Shown here: positions 44,843-54,015 of the stretch, one piece after another
How positions within the stretch are numbered: the first letter of the stretch is position 1
How the letters are laid out: every line of letters starts with the position of its first letter
From: an uncultured Lutibacter sp.
GTDB taxonomy: Bacteria > Bacteroidota > Bacteroidia > Flavobacteriales > Flavobacteriaceae
Direction: 5' to 3'
Length of the DNA stretch: 64,000 nt
Assembly: GCF_947493565.1 (NCBI RefSeq)
Contig: NZ_CANLRG010000008.1
Span: 62,001 to 126,000 of the forward strand
The notes under the pieces: generated by a model
Databases searched by the model: none
What the model was told of the DNA's origin: nothing
What the model saw: only the letters and a program-made list of their open reading frames with translations
Made by a program: the position numbers and the translations under genes

Positions 44843-45745
44843 ATGAGTATTATCATAAAAAATATCAATAAATCATTCAATCAAGTAATCGCGGTAAATG
44901 ACGTTTCTTTTGAAGTTAAAAAAGGTGAGTTGTTTGGGTTAATTGGACCTGATGGAGCAGGAAAAACAACTATTTTTAGAATACTTACTACTTTATTATT
45001 TGCAGATAAGGGATTTGCCAAAGTTGCTGGATTTGATGTTATAAAAGACTATAAAAAGATAAGAAGTAATGTAGGTTATATGCCTGGTCGGTTTTCATTG
45101 TATCAGGATTTAACTGTAGAAGAAAATTTAACTTTTTTTGCTACCATTTTTGGAACAACCATTGAAGAAAATTACGATTTAATAAAAGACATTTATATCC
45201 AAATTGAGCCTTTTAAAAATAGAAGAGCAGGGAAATTATCTGGAGGAATGAAACAAAAACTGGCTTTATCCTGTGCATTAATCCACAAACCCAAAGTGCT
45301 GTTTTTAGATGAACCAACCACAGGTGTTGATCCAGTTTCAAGAAAAGAATTTTGGGAAATGTTAAAACGCTTACAACAAAAAGGCATTACAATATTAGTG
45401 TCTACACCCTATATGGATGAAGCCGCTTTATGCGACAGAATAGCCTTAATTCAGAATGGCAAAATATTACAAATAGATGACCCTAAAGAAATTGTAAAAC
45501 ATTTTCCAACAACAATCTACGATATAAAGGCTAATAATATTTATAAACTGCTGTTAGCTTTAAAAGAGTATAAACATAGTTATAGTGTTTATCCCTTTGG
45601 TGAATTTGTTCATTATACCGACAAAAGAGATGCTTTTGACACTAAAGAGCTTTTTCAGTTTTTAAAAGACAAAGGATTAAATAATATTATTATTCAGCCA
45701 ACAGAAACTACAATTGAAGACACCTTTATGGAGTTAGCTAAATAA
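44843..45745 (+). CDS. ABC transporter ATPase, YbhF N-terminal-half type
   Basis: A 300-residue nucleotide-binding subunit. Walker A is GPDGAGKTT, the variant with Asp that marks the first cassette of YbhF/YhiH proteins; the signature is LSGGMKQKL and Walker B is VLFLDEPTTGVDP with TPYMDEA as the switch region. In Escherichia coli YbhF the two cassettes are fused in one chain; here they are separate genes, this one and the next. The C-terminal ~80 residues (IYDIKANNIYKLLLALKEYKHSYSVYPFGEF) form the accessory domain. Confidence 0.92.
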   Translation: MSIIIKNINKSFNQVIAVNDVSFEVKKGELFGLIGPDGAGKTTIFRILTTLLFADKGFAKVAGFDVIKDYKKIRSNVGYMPGRFSLYQDLTVEENLTFFATIFGTTIEENYDLIKDIYIQIEPFKNRRAGKLSGGMKQKLALSCALIHKPKVLFLDEPTTGVDPVSRKEFWEMLKRLQQKGITILVSTPYMDEAALCDRIALIQNGKILQIDDPKEIVKHFPTTIYDIKANNIYKLLLALKEYKHSYSVYPFGEFVHYTDKRDAFDTKELFQFLKDKGLNNIIIQPTETTIEDTFMELAK

Positions 45746-45784
45746 ATCTAATATCTAAACATCTACTTGACATAAATTAAAACG

Positions 45785-46519
45785 ATGATAGAAACTAATG
45801 TAATCCAAGTTGAGAATTTAACTAAAAAATTTGGCGATTTTATTGCCGTAAATGCCATTACTTTTGAAGTAAAAAGAGGTGAAATATTTGGTTTTCTTGG
45901 CGCCAATGGGGCTGGTAAAACTACAGCTATGAAAATGCTTATTGGAATTTCAAGCCCTACTTCTGGAAATGCAAAAGTAGCCGATTTTGACGTTTTTACG
46001 AATTCTGAAGACATAAAGAAAAATATTGGTTATATGAGTCAAAAATTCGCTTTATATGACGATTTGACTGTGAAAGAGAACATCACATTTTTTGGAGGAA
46101 TTTACGGCTTGTCTCGTAAGAAGATTGAAGAAAAAAGACAATTGTTAGTGGAAGAATTAGGTCTACAGAATATTGTGAATGAACTAGTTGGATCTTTGCC
46201 ATTGGGCTGGAAACAGAAAATAGCATTCTCTGTAGCGTTATTACACGAACCAAAAATTGTTTTTTTAGATGAACCAACAGGAGGTGTTGATCCAATCACT
46301 AGGCGGCAATTTTGGGAAATGATCTATAAAGCGTCCAACAATGGCACTACAGTTTTTGTCACCACACATTATATGGATGAAGCTGAATATTGTGATCGTG
46401 TTTCAATTATGGTTGAGGGAAAAATTGAAGCTCTAGATACTCCCAAAAAACTAAAGGAAAAGTTTAAAGTAAATTCTATGAATGATGTGTTTTTAAAATT
46501 GGCACGAAATATCGAGTAA
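45785..46519 (+). CDS. ABC transporter ATPase, YbhF C-terminal-half type
   Basis: A 244-residue nucleotide-binding subunit. Walker A is GANGAGKTT and Walker B IVFLDEPTGGVDP with TTHYMDEAEYCDR. The signature loop is degenerate (SLPLGWKQKI instead of LSGGxxQ), which is characteristic of the second cassette of YbhF/YhiH, so it is not a sign of decay. It follows the first ATPase by 39 bases. Together they form an asymmetric pair with one standard and one non-standard signature. A 121-base spacer with a palindromic repeat separates it from the permeases. Confidence 0.92.
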   Translation: MIETNVIQVENLTKKFGDFIAVNAITFEVKRGEIFGFLGANGAGKTTAMKMLIGISSPTSGNAKVADFDVFTNSEDIKKNIGYMSQKFALYDDLTVKENITFFGGIYGLSRKKIEEKRQLLVEELGLQNIVNELVGSLPLGWKQKIAFSVALLHEPKIVFLDEPTGGVDPITRRQFWEMIYKASNNGTTVFVTTHYMDEAEYCDRVSIMVEGKIEALDTPKKLKEKFKVNSMNDVFLKLARNIE

Positions 46520-46544
46520 AAATAAAGAAAAATAATAATTGAAA

Positions 46545-46625
46545 TGTCATTGAGAACTTAACATAATGAAGTTTGGCAATCTCCTATTTAAAAATTTAGA
46601 TTGCCCTTCGTTTCAATCTAAATGA
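46545..46625. repeat. degenerate palindromic intergenic repeat
   Basis: Within the 121-base gap, GTCATTGAGAAC..GAAG..GGCAATCT leads into AGATTGCC..TTCG..CAATCTAAAT. GGCAATCT (46575-46582) pairs with AGATTGCC (46598-46605), and ATTTAGATTG (46594-46603) pairs with CAATCTAAAT (46614-46623). It recalls the short GTCATTGCGAG..GCAATC dispersed repeats seen in many bacterial genomes. Confidence 0.4.
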
Positions 46626-46640
46626 TAACAATATAGCTAT

Positions 46641-47747
46641 ATGAAACGATTTACCGGATTTATAAAAAAAGAATTTTACCATATTTTTAGAGATACGCGC
46701 TCATTATTCATTCTTTTTGGAATGCCTATTGCACAAGTAATGCTTTTTGGTTTCGCTATTACTAATGAAATTAACAACGTTGATATTGCGTTCTTCGACA
46801 AATCAAAAGATGTCACTACTCAAGAAATTATTAATAAAATTTCAGCTTCAAAATATTTTACCAATAAGCAAATCATTAAAAATGATAAAGAGATTGAAAC
46901 GGTATTCAAAAAAGGAAAAGTAAAAGCTGTTTTAATTTTCGATAAGGATTTTAGCGAAAAGCTAACAAAAGAAAATAAAACTACGGTTCAAATAATTACC
47001 GATGCAACAGATCCAAACACAGCTAACACTATTAACAATTATCTTAGTTCAATTTTGAAAAACTACCAATTGGTAATTAATCATCAAATTAAACATTCTC
47101 CTCAAATAAATCCTGAAACTAGGCTAATTTACAATCCAGAGCTAAAAAGTGTTTTCACATTTGTACCTGGAGTAATGACAGTTATATTAATGTTGGTTTC
47201 GGCAATGATGACTTCAATATCCATCACTAGAGAAAAAGAAATGGGTACAATGGAAATATTGTTAGTATCTCCAATAAAACCATTTCAAGTTATTTTGGGT
47301 AAAGTATTCCCTTATATATTTTTATCAGTAATTAACGCTGTAGTTATTGTTTTACTCAGTATTTTCATATTTAAAATGCCAGTTGAAGGAAGTTTGTTTT
47401 TACTGGGATTTGAAAGTGTGTTATTCATCATAAATGCATTATCGTTGGGGATCTTAATTTCTACAATCTCTTCTACACAACAAACTGCTATGATGATTTC
47501 ATTAATGGGATTAATGCTACCTGTAATTTTACTTTCAGGGTTCATTTTTCCAATTTCAAGCATGCCTTTCCCATTACAAGTTATTAGTCATATAATTCCT
47601 GCAAAATGGTTCATCATCATCATTAAAGCAATCATGCTTAAAGGAGTTGGGTTGAGTTTTATTTGGAAAGAAACTCTAATCATATTATTTATGACTCTAA
47701 TTTTTATAACTATAAGCATTAAAAAATATAAAATTAGACTGGAATAA
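46641..47747 (+). CDS. ABC-2 type permease (YbhS-like)
   Basis: A 368-residue transmembrane subunit. A first helix (FILFGMPIAQVMLFGFAI), a long periplasmic domain (~45-170, beginning NEINNVDIAFFDKSKD) and five C-terminal helices with VPGVMTVILMLVSAMMTSISITREKEMGTMEILLVSPI match the ABC2_membrane_3 fold. The TREKEMGTME(I/Q)L block contacts the ATPase. It pairs with the second permease (64 bases downstream) and the two ATPases to form a hetero-oligomeric exporter of unknown substrate. Confidence 0.9.
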   Translation: MKRFTGFIKKEFYHIFRDTRSLFILFGMPIAQVMLFGFAITNEINNVDIAFFDKSKDVTTQEIINKISASKYFTNKQIIKNDKEIETVFKKGKVKAVLIFDKDFSEKLTKENKTTVQIITDATDPNTANTINNYLSSILKNYQLVINHQIKHSPQINPETRLIYNPELKSVFTFVPGVMTVILMLVSAMMTSISITREKEMGTMEILLVSPIKPFQVILGKVFPYIFLSVINAVVIVLLSIFIFKMPVEGSLFLLGFESVLFIINALSLGILISTISSTQQTAMMISLMGLMLPVILLSGFIFPISSMPFPLQVISHIIPAKWFIIIIKAIMLKGVGLSFIWKETLIILFMTLIFITISIKKYKIRLE

Positions 47748-47811
47748 TATTGACTTAAAAGAATAGAGAGAACTATTTTCTCTATTCTAAACAAATAATT
47801 TCAAGAGAAAA

Positions 47812-48933
47812 ATGAATACAATTTTATACATCGTTCAAAAAGAATTCAAGCAAATATTTAGAAATAAAGGGATGTTACCTATTATTTTTATATTACCTCT
47901 ACTACAACTATTAATCTTATCAAATGCTGCAACTTTTGAAATAAAAAATATAAAATTTTCTTATATTGATAATGATAAAAGTTCAAATTCAAGATTGTTA
48001 ATTGAAAAATTTGATGCTTCTACATACTTTAATGTGATATCTAATTTTTCTTCAATAAAGGAAGCTAAGGCGGCAATGTCAAAAGGAGAAGTCGAAGTAA
48101 TTTTAGAAATTCCAATTAATTTTGAACGTCAATTATCAAATCATAAAGATACAGATCTTTCCATAACAATAAATGCAATTGATGGGGCAGCAGCAGGAGT
48201 ACAAAGTGTATATATCAATCAAATTGTACAAACATTTAACAAAAATATTACCATATCATTATCAACCCCAACAGAAAACAAAAGTTCTACTAAAATTATT
48301 GAGTCTATTCCTTCCTTTTGGTATAACATTACATTGAATTATAAAACATTTATGGTTCCTGGTATTCTGGTTTTATTAGTTTCTATGATTACTTTATTTC
48401 TATCTGGAATGAATATAGTAAGAGAAAAAGAAATAGGAACATTAGAACAAATGAACGTAACGCCAATAAAAAAATCTCAATTTATTATTGGTAAGTTGTT
48501 CCCTTTTTGGATTATTGGATTTGTTTTATTAACCATAGGACTTGTTATCTCAAAAATCATATTTAATACTCCTATGGTAGGAAGTCTTTGGTTGATTTAT
48601 TTTTATACAGCAATTTATCTTTTGGTTATTTTGGGTATGGGACTATTTATCTCAAATTTTACCGATACACAACAGCAAGCCATGTTTATTGCCTGGTTTT
48701 TTATCGTAATTTTTATTTTAATGAGTGGGCTTTTTACTCCAATTGAGAGTATGCCGTATTGGGCACAAATTTTAACTGAATTTAACCCCATAAAATATTT
48801 TGTAGAAATTATGAGAATGGTAATGCTAAAAGGATCAAATTTTGTAGACATCATACCTCTATTAATAAAAACACTCTTTTATGCAGTAATTATGAATGGT
48901 TTAGCCGTTTGGAGTTATAAAAAAACGAATTAA
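47812..48933 (+). CDS. ABC-2 type permease (YbhR-like)
   Basis: A 373-residue paralogue of the preceding permease with the same design: an N-terminal helix, a periplasmic domain (KNIKFSYIDNDKSSNSRLL onward) and five to six helices with VPGILVLLVSMITLFLSGMNIVREKEIGTLEQMNVTPI. The VREKEIGTLEQ coupling motif parallels the first permease. It is followed 2 bases later by the DUF2141 gene, so that gene belongs to the operon. Confidence 0.9.
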   Translation: MNTILYIVQKEFKQIFRNKGMLPIIFILPLLQLLILSNAATFEIKNIKFSYIDNDKSSNSRLLIEKFDASTYFNVISNFSSIKEAKAAMSKGEVEVILEIPINFERQLSNHKDTDLSITINAIDGAAAGVQSVYINQIVQTFNKNITISLSTPTENKSSTKIIESIPSFWYNITLNYKTFMVPGILVLLVSMITLFLSGMNIVREKEIGTLEQMNVTPIKKSQFIIGKLFPFWIIGFVLLTIGLVISKIIFNTPMVGSLWLIYFYTAIYLLVILGMGLFISNFTDTQQQAMFIAWFFIVIFILMSGLFTPIESMPYWAQILTEFNPIKYFVEIMRMVMLKGSNFVDIIPLLIKTLFYAVIMNGLAVWSYKKTN

Positions 48934-48935
48934 AA

Positions 48936-49388
48936 ATGATAAAAAAAACGCTATTTGTAATAATTATTTTTTCCATGTTGTCTTTTAACACATCAACAAT
49001 TGAAAAAACGTATTCCTTAACAGTAAAAGCAGAAGGGCTTAGAAACTCTAATGGAGAAGTTATCTTTGCATTATACAATAAAGATGGTTCCATTCCTGAT
49101 GAAAAATATAAAAAATATTTTAAAAAGGGAGTTTCTATAATTGATAAAGATAATACTACTACTTATACTTTTACAAATTTACCAAAAGGAAGTTATGCTG
49201 TAAATATTTTACATGATGAAAATAAAAATGGTAAAATTGACAAGAAATTTCTTCTACCAATTCCAAGTGAAGGCATAGGATTTTCAAATTATGAATCCAT
49301 TGGAATGTCAAATCGCCCTAATTTTTCTAAAGCGAGTTTTCTAGTAAAATCTGATATTCAAAAAGTTATAAAAGTAATTTATCTGTAA
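48936..49388 (+). CDS. exported DUF2141 protein
   Basis: A 150-residue secreted protein with a short signal (LFVIIIFSMLSFNTS). The domain shows the DUF2141 pattern: YSLTVKAEGLRNSNGEVIFALYNKDGSIPDE, TYTFTNLPKGSYAVNILHDENKNGKIDKK and GIGFSNYESIGMSNRPNFSKASF. DNKxGKxDxNxxGxP-type turns in this family resemble calcium or metal loops. The function is not established. It overlaps the next gene (TAATG) and follows the permease by 2 bases, so it is coupled to the efflux operon. Confidence 0.82.
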   Translation: MIKKTLFVIIIFSMLSFNTSTIEKTYSLTVKAEGLRNSNGEVIFALYNKDGSIPDEKYKKYFKKGVSIIDKDNTTTYTFTNLPKGSYAVNILHDENKNGKIDKKFLLPIPSEGIGFSNYESIGMSNRPNFSKASFLVKSDIQKVIKVIYL

Positions 49389-50290
49389 TGAAATTAGCTA
49401 GTCGTCTACTGTTTATCATTGGTTTTGTCGCAAACGTTGCGCTGGCGCAAACAAATGGGGATGCCACATCAATCCTTAATTTGGATAAAATGGCACAGAT
49501 TAATCAAGGCGATAGCTATGTAACGTTTCCGTTTGATTTCGGAAATATAGAACCGCTTATGTTTGAAGCAAATGTAAGTCCAAGTTTTAAAATTCGGGAA
49601 CGTAAGGATTCCAAATTAATGGGTGTCCTTACAAGCCAAATTATTATCAGGATGTATGATGAAACCTCGTATCCTGTAAGAACGCCTAGCTATATACCAC
49701 AACTCACACTTTATTTTTTAACAGGAAACAAGCTAGCCTCAAAGAAACTGACGTTGTTCGGTCGATTCGCACACCATTCAAATGGCCAAAATGGAACTTT
49801 CTATAATGAAGAAGATGGAGAAGTAAATTTGATGACTGGAAACTTTGCCACTAATTTTGTAGAATTTGGCCTAATCAAATCATCTTTTAGCAAACGTTTA
49901 AATGCTTTCAAGTTTTTTAAAAGTTCTATTGAAATGCACCCAAAAAGCTGGATGCTTGATGAAATGCAGGGGAAATACAGCGGATTACGTTGGCACAATA
50001 CTTTTATAGCCTATAAACTTCCTATAGATGATGGGGCTAGTAAAAGTCGAAAGGCAAATTTTTCATTAAAGGCTGAAACTAGCTTGATGTTAGATAATAT
50101 AAATAATCAAGATACCTTTGATATAAAAAGGTTAAATGCTCGCCTAACATTTTACTATCATCCAAAATTTTTGGAAGACATAGGATTGTTTGTCCAATTT
50201 TACCATGGTATGGATTATTACAATATTTATTTCAATAAACAAATTGATATTATTCGATTCGGCATAATGACCGAAATACTAAGATTCTAA
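49388..50290 (+). CDS. outer-membrane barrel protein with an HxSNG lipolytic motif (OMPLA/PagL-like)
   Basis: A 300-residue exported protein (signal MKLASRLLFIIGFVANVALAQ). Alternating beta-strands (MFEANVSPSFKIRERKDSKLMGVLTSQIIIRMYDETS) and the end FYHGMDYYNIYFNKQIDIIRFGIM suggest an outer-membrane barrel. GRFAHHSNGQNGTFYN contains HxSNG, which in outer-membrane phospholipase A holds the catalytic His and Ser and is similar to the PagL deacylase motif. The OMPLA SRSWN block with the third residue is not clearly present, so activity is uncertain. Stretches here are visibly richer in G and C than neighbours, hinting at separate ancestry. The start overlaps the DUF2141 stop. Confidence 0.6.
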   Translation: MKLASRLLFIIGFVANVALAQTNGDATSILNLDKMAQINQGDSYVTFPFDFGNIEPLMFEANVSPSFKIRERKDSKLMGVLTSQIIIRMYDETSYPVRTPSYIPQLTLYFLTGNKLASKKLTLFGRFAHHSNGQNGTFYNEEDGEVNLMTGNFATNFVEFGLIKSSFSKRLNAFKFFKSSIEMHPKSWMLDEMQGKYSGLRWHNTFIAYKLPIDDGASKSRKANFSLKAETSLMLDNINNQDTFDIKRLNARLTFYYHPKFLEDIGLFVQFYHGMDYYNIYFNKQIDIIRFGIMTEILRF

Positions 50291-50372
50291 AAATTAAAAA
50301 TGATTAAAACCTCATAATAAATCATCAAAAAATTATAAAATTTTTTAGAATCAATAAATCTAATATAATAAA

Positions 50373-51686
50373 ATGAAAAAAATTTTAATGCTCTTTGTTT
50401 TTCTTTTAGCTAACCTGTTTTTAATCGCTCAAAAAAAATTGGAGTTTAACTCAGTTGATTCCCTTTTTAAATATGCCGAAAACTATAGTTTTAAAATAAA
50501 AACTGGAGAACAACAAGTTCTTTTAGCAAAATGGCAAAAAATATCTGCACAAGCTGGTTTGGTAAATTTTAGAATGCAAACTTCTTTTTCATTAACAAAC
50601 AATGTTAAATTACCTATTACATATTTTCCTTCAGAAGCATTTGGAGGTGAGCCTGGTACTTTTAAAGAAGTAACAACTGGACAGAAATTCAAAGGAAATT
50701 TGAATTTTTCTCCTCAAATAGACCTTATCAACCCTATAAGTTGGTCAAAGTTAAAAAGTGCTAAAATTAATTCTAAACTTACCGATATAGACAATTTGAT
50801 TGTAAAAAAAGCACTTTTTGAATCCATTTCAGCAAGCTATTACAATATTATTTCTTTAAAAGAACAAATTGAAATCTCTCAAAAAAACCTGTTTACAGCC
50901 GATACTTTACAAGCCATCATGCAAAATAAATATACCGAAGGAATTGTACGCCAACAAGATTTAAATGATGCTACCATAAACAAACTTTCTTTAGAAGATA
51001 AGCTAAAACAATTAGAAATATCTCTCAACCAACAGTATTACTCTCTTAAAGTTCTTTGTGACATTCCACAAAATGAAGAGCTCTCCATTACTGAAAATGC
51101 AAATTATAACCAGTCATATAAAATTGGGCTACAAGTAAACAATCAATTAAAACATAAATCATCATTGTTAAAAGCCGATTTAGCCAAAGAGGATTTGAGA
51201 GCAAATAGATTGGTCCAATACCCAATCGTTTCTATTGTGGCTTATGATGGTTGGCAGCAGAACAGTAAAAATGAATTTTTTGACCCAAACAGTAATTGGG
51301 TAAACTCTCAATATATTGGATTAAAACTAAGCATGCCGTTTCCTGATATTAATAAGTTTACACTTACAAAAAGTGCTAAAATAAATAAAACAATTTTAGA
51401 ATTAGAAGCTGAACATACAAAACAAGAAAATGAGATTGCTAATATTCAATTGATTTTAGACTATGAAAAAGCCTATTCTCAATTTAAAACAGCTAAACAA
51501 ATTTTTTTGTTAAAAGAAGAAAATTATCAAATGGCATTAAATCAATTTAACGCTTCTATTCTTTCTTCTGATAAACTTCTAATTGCTTTTGACGATATGT
51601 TAGTCAGCAGATTTAATTATAGTGCTTCTTTGGCAAATTTATTATATACAAAATCAAAAATTGAAATTAACAATTCTATACAATGA
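50373..51686 (+). CDS. TolC-family outer-membrane efflux protein (MacAB-like operon)
   Basis: A 437-residue outer-membrane channel subunit with a signal peptide (MKKILMLFVFLLANLFLIAQ). Long coiled-coil regions (NKLSLEDKLKQLEISLNQQYYSLKVL; ILELEAEHTKQENEIANIQLILDYEKAYSQFKTA) and barrel strands (YIGLKLSMPFPD) match TolC/OEP. It is only distantly similar to the TolC gene at 41819. It overlaps the adaptor gene by 4 bases and starts a second exporter operon, 82 AT-rich bases after the preceding gene, with no clear promoter box in the gap. Confidence 0.9.
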   Translation: MKKILMLFVFLLANLFLIAQKKLEFNSVDSLFKYAENYSFKIKTGEQQVLLAKWQKISAQAGLVNFRMQTSFSLTNNVKLPITYFPSEAFGGEPGTFKEVTTGQKFKGNLNFSPQIDLINPISWSKLKSAKINSKLTDIDNLIVKKALFESISASYYNIISLKEQIEISQKNLFTADTLQAIMQNKYTEGIVRQQDLNDATINKLSLEDKLKQLEISLNQQYYSLKVLCDIPQNEELSITENANYNQSYKIGLQVNNQLKHKSSLLKADLAKEDLRANRLVQYPIVSIVAYDGWQQNSKNEFFDPNSNWVNSQYIGLKLSMPFPDINKFTLTKSAKINKTILELEAEHTKQENEIANIQLILDYEKAYSQFKTAKQIFLLKEENYQMALNQFNASILSSDKLLIAFDDMLVSRFNYSASLANLLYTKSKIEINNSIQ

Positions 51687-52783
51687 GAGATTCAATAAAA
51701 ACCATCTTCTTTTTTACAAGCCTGATTTTAATAGGTTCTTGCGGAAAACAAATAACTGAAACCAAACCAATTCGTAAAGACGTTATCGAAACTGTTTTTG
51801 CTTCGGGAGTTCTTGTGCCAGAGAATCAATATAATTTAACTTCATTGTCTGATGGATATATCAAAAATTTGAATATTAATGAAGGAGATATTGTAACTAC
51901 AAATCAACTATTGGCTATTGTTGATAATGAACAAAGCATTATTAACGCCCAAAGTGCTGATAAATTATTAACCATTGCAGCTGCCAACACAAATCCAAAT
52001 GCACCTGCCCTTAAACAAGCGGAAATTAATCTTGAACTTGCCAAACAAAAACTTATTCAGGATGAAAAACAAGAAAACCGCTATAAAAAATTATATAAAT
52101 TAAACAGTGTTTCAAAGTTGGAGTATGAAAACATTGCTTTAAACTTAGAGAATTCTAAAACCAATTTCCTATCACTTAAAGAGAATTACAAACTACTTAA
52201 GCAACAAGCAGATCAACAATTAATTATACAAAAATCTCAAAAAGATGCGAATAATGTTTCTAAAAAATACAATGAAATAAAAGCCATTGTTAGTGGAAAA
52301 GTATATGAATTGAAAAAAGAATTAGGAGATTATATTAGAAAAGGAGATATTATCGCAGTGATAGGAAATGAGGAAAAATTGTATGCTTTATTAAGTGTTG
52401 ATGAAAGTAATATTTCAAAAGTAAAACTTGGGCAAACAGTAATCATTCAACTAAATACACAATTACAGAAAAATTACAATGGAATTGTAACCGAAATATA
52501 TCCATCATTTGATGAACAAACACAATCGTTTTATTGCAAAGTAGTATTTGAAAGTGAACTAGACTTTAATATTTCTGGAACGCAACTTCAAGGAAATATT
52601 ATTATTGAAAGTAAAAATAATGTTTTGGTTATACCGAGAAATTATCTTGGATATGGCAATAAAGTTAAATTAAAAGGTGGCTCTGAAACAATTGTTGAAA
52701 CAGGTTTTATTTCTAATGATTGGGCAGAAATAGTTAACGGGTTAGATGAAAACACCATAATTATAGCAGATAAGACAAAATGA
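51683..52783 (+). CDS. MacA-like membrane fusion lipoprotein
   Basis: A 366-residue adaptor with lipoprotein signal (LILIGSCGKQ, Cys20). It contains the lipoyl-like hairpin halves (GYIKNLNINEGDIVTTNQLLAIVD and GKVYELKKELGDYIRKGDIIAVIG), a coiled coil between them (~90-190) and the beta-barrel/membrane-proximal domains (LYALLSVDESNISKVKLGQTVIIQL). The order equals MacA/HlyD. It is linked by 4-base overlaps on both sides, so it works with the FtsX-type permease and ATPase below. Confidence 0.9.
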   Translation: MRDSIKTIFFFTSLILIGSCGKQITETKPIRKDVIETVFASGVLVPENQYNLTSLSDGYIKNLNINEGDIVTTNQLLAIVDNEQSIINAQSADKLLTIAAANTNPNAPALKQAEINLELAKQKLIQDEKQENRYKKLYKLNSVSKLEYENIALNLENSKTNFLSLKENYKLLKQQADQQLIIQKSQKDANNVSKKYNEIKAIVSGKVYELKKELGDYIRKGDIIAVIGNEEKLYALLSVDESNISKVKLGQTVIIQLNTQLQKNYNGIVTEIYPSFDEQTQSFYCKVVFESELDFNISGTQLQGNIIIESKNNVLVIPRNYLGYGNKVKLKGGSETIVETGFISNDWAEIVNGLDENTIIIADKTK

Positions 52784-54015
52784 AACTAAATATAAATTCA
52801 GAAATTGCTTATACACATTTAATTACACGCAAAAAGCAAACCATAATAGCTGCTTTAGGTGTAACTGTAGGGATAGGAATATTTATTTTTATGATTTCAT
52901 TAGTTGTTGGTTTTAACCGCTATTCTGACGAAGCACTATTTAAAGCTGAACCTCATTTAAGAATATATCAAGATGATACTTTAAGCAGACCATTAATAAA
53001 ACAAATAAAACCAAACTACACAACAATTATAATTAATCCCAAAATTGCCAATTTATCTAATACACTTGTTAATCCTGAAAAAATTATAGCCGATTTAAAA
53101 AAACAAGACGATATTGTTACCGTAACTCCGCAGGTTTCTGTTAATATTTTTTATAATAATGGGATCTCTCAAATAAATGGAGTTTCTTCCGGAGTAAATA
53201 TTTTGGAGGCCAACGCTATGTTTGATATACAATCTACTATGTTGGCTGGAAATGTTAGAAACCTTATGTCAACACCTAATGGAATATTGATTGGGGTAGG
53301 GATTGCCGAAAAGTTAAACATTCAATTACATGATAATATAAATATTACTTCCTCAATTGGAGTGGTAAAAATGATGAAAGTTGAAGGTATATTTAAAACT
53401 AGTAATTCTAATATTGATTTAACAAAATCATATATAAATCTAGCCATTTCACAACAGCTAATGAAAAAAAGCTCAAGCTATTTGACCGATATTTTGGTAA
53501 ACATTGAAGACCCAAACGACGCTCCTAAATTTTCAAAACAACTACAAAATTCAACAATTTATAAAGTAGAAGACTGGCAGTCTGCAAATGAACAATCAAT
53601 GTCTAACAAAAAAACAAGGCAGGTTATGTTCGGTTCAATTTCATTGGCTATTTTATTAGTTGCAGCTTTTGGAATTTATAATATCATCAATATGACTATC
53701 AAAGAAAAACTAAATGATATTGCCATTCTTAAAGCAACAGGATTTTCGGGAAAAGATGTGATAAATATCTTTTTAAAAGAATCGTTGATTATGGGAATTA
53801 TAGGAACATCATTTGGACTATTAATGGCTACTGGCTTAATTAAACTTGTGAGCGGTATTTATATTGGTGGCGATAGAGAATATTTCCCTATCGGCTACGA
53901 GACTCCGATATTTATAATTGGTGCTATCCTAGGAGTTTTAATCACTTTAGGGGCTGGCTACTTTCCTGCAATTGGAGCTGCCAAAATTGATCCCATTGAA
54001 ATATTTAGAAAATAA
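52780..54015 (+). CDS. FtsX/MacB-type ABC permease
   Basis: A 411-residue permease: an N-terminal helix (IIAALGVTVGIGIFIFMISLVVGFN), a MacB periplasmic core (~40-270; VVTVTPQVSVNIFYN..GVNILEANAMFDIQ..LMSTPNGILIGVGIAEKL) and three C-terminal helices (SISLAILLVAAFGIYNIINMTIKEKLNDIAILKATGFS; IGTSFGLLMATGLIKLV; FIIGAILGVLITLGAGYFPA). This is the FtsX fold used for lipoprotein, toxin or drug export by mechanotransmission. The ATPase is a separate gene here, unlike in MacB. Overlaps: 4 bases with the adaptor and 1 base with the ATPase. Confidence 0.9.
   Translation: MKLNINSEIAYTHLITRKKQTIIAALGVTVGIGIFIFMISLVVGFNRYSDEALFKAEPHLRIYQDDTLSRPLIKQIKPNYTTIIINPKIANLSNTLVNPEKIIADLKKQDDIVTVTPQVSVNIFYNNGISQINGVSSGVNILEANAMFDIQSTMLAGNVRNLMSTPNGILIGVGIAEKLNIQLHDNINITSSIGVVKMMKVEGIFKTSNSNIDLTKSYINLAISQQLMKKSSSYLTDILVNIEDPNDAPKFSKQLQNSTIYKVEDWQSANEQSMSNKKTRQVMFGSISLAILLVAAFGIYNIINMTIKEKLNDIAILKATGFSGKDVINIFLKESLIMGIIGTSFGLLMATGLIKLVSGIYIGGDREYFPIGYETPIFIIGAILGVLITLGAGYFPAIGAAKIDPIEIFRK

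Noticed and set aside
45785-46519. The ATPase as a pseudogene because its signature motif is degenerate
   Set aside because: SLPLGWKQ is the normal form in the second cassette of YbhF/YhiH proteins and both Walker motifs are intact.
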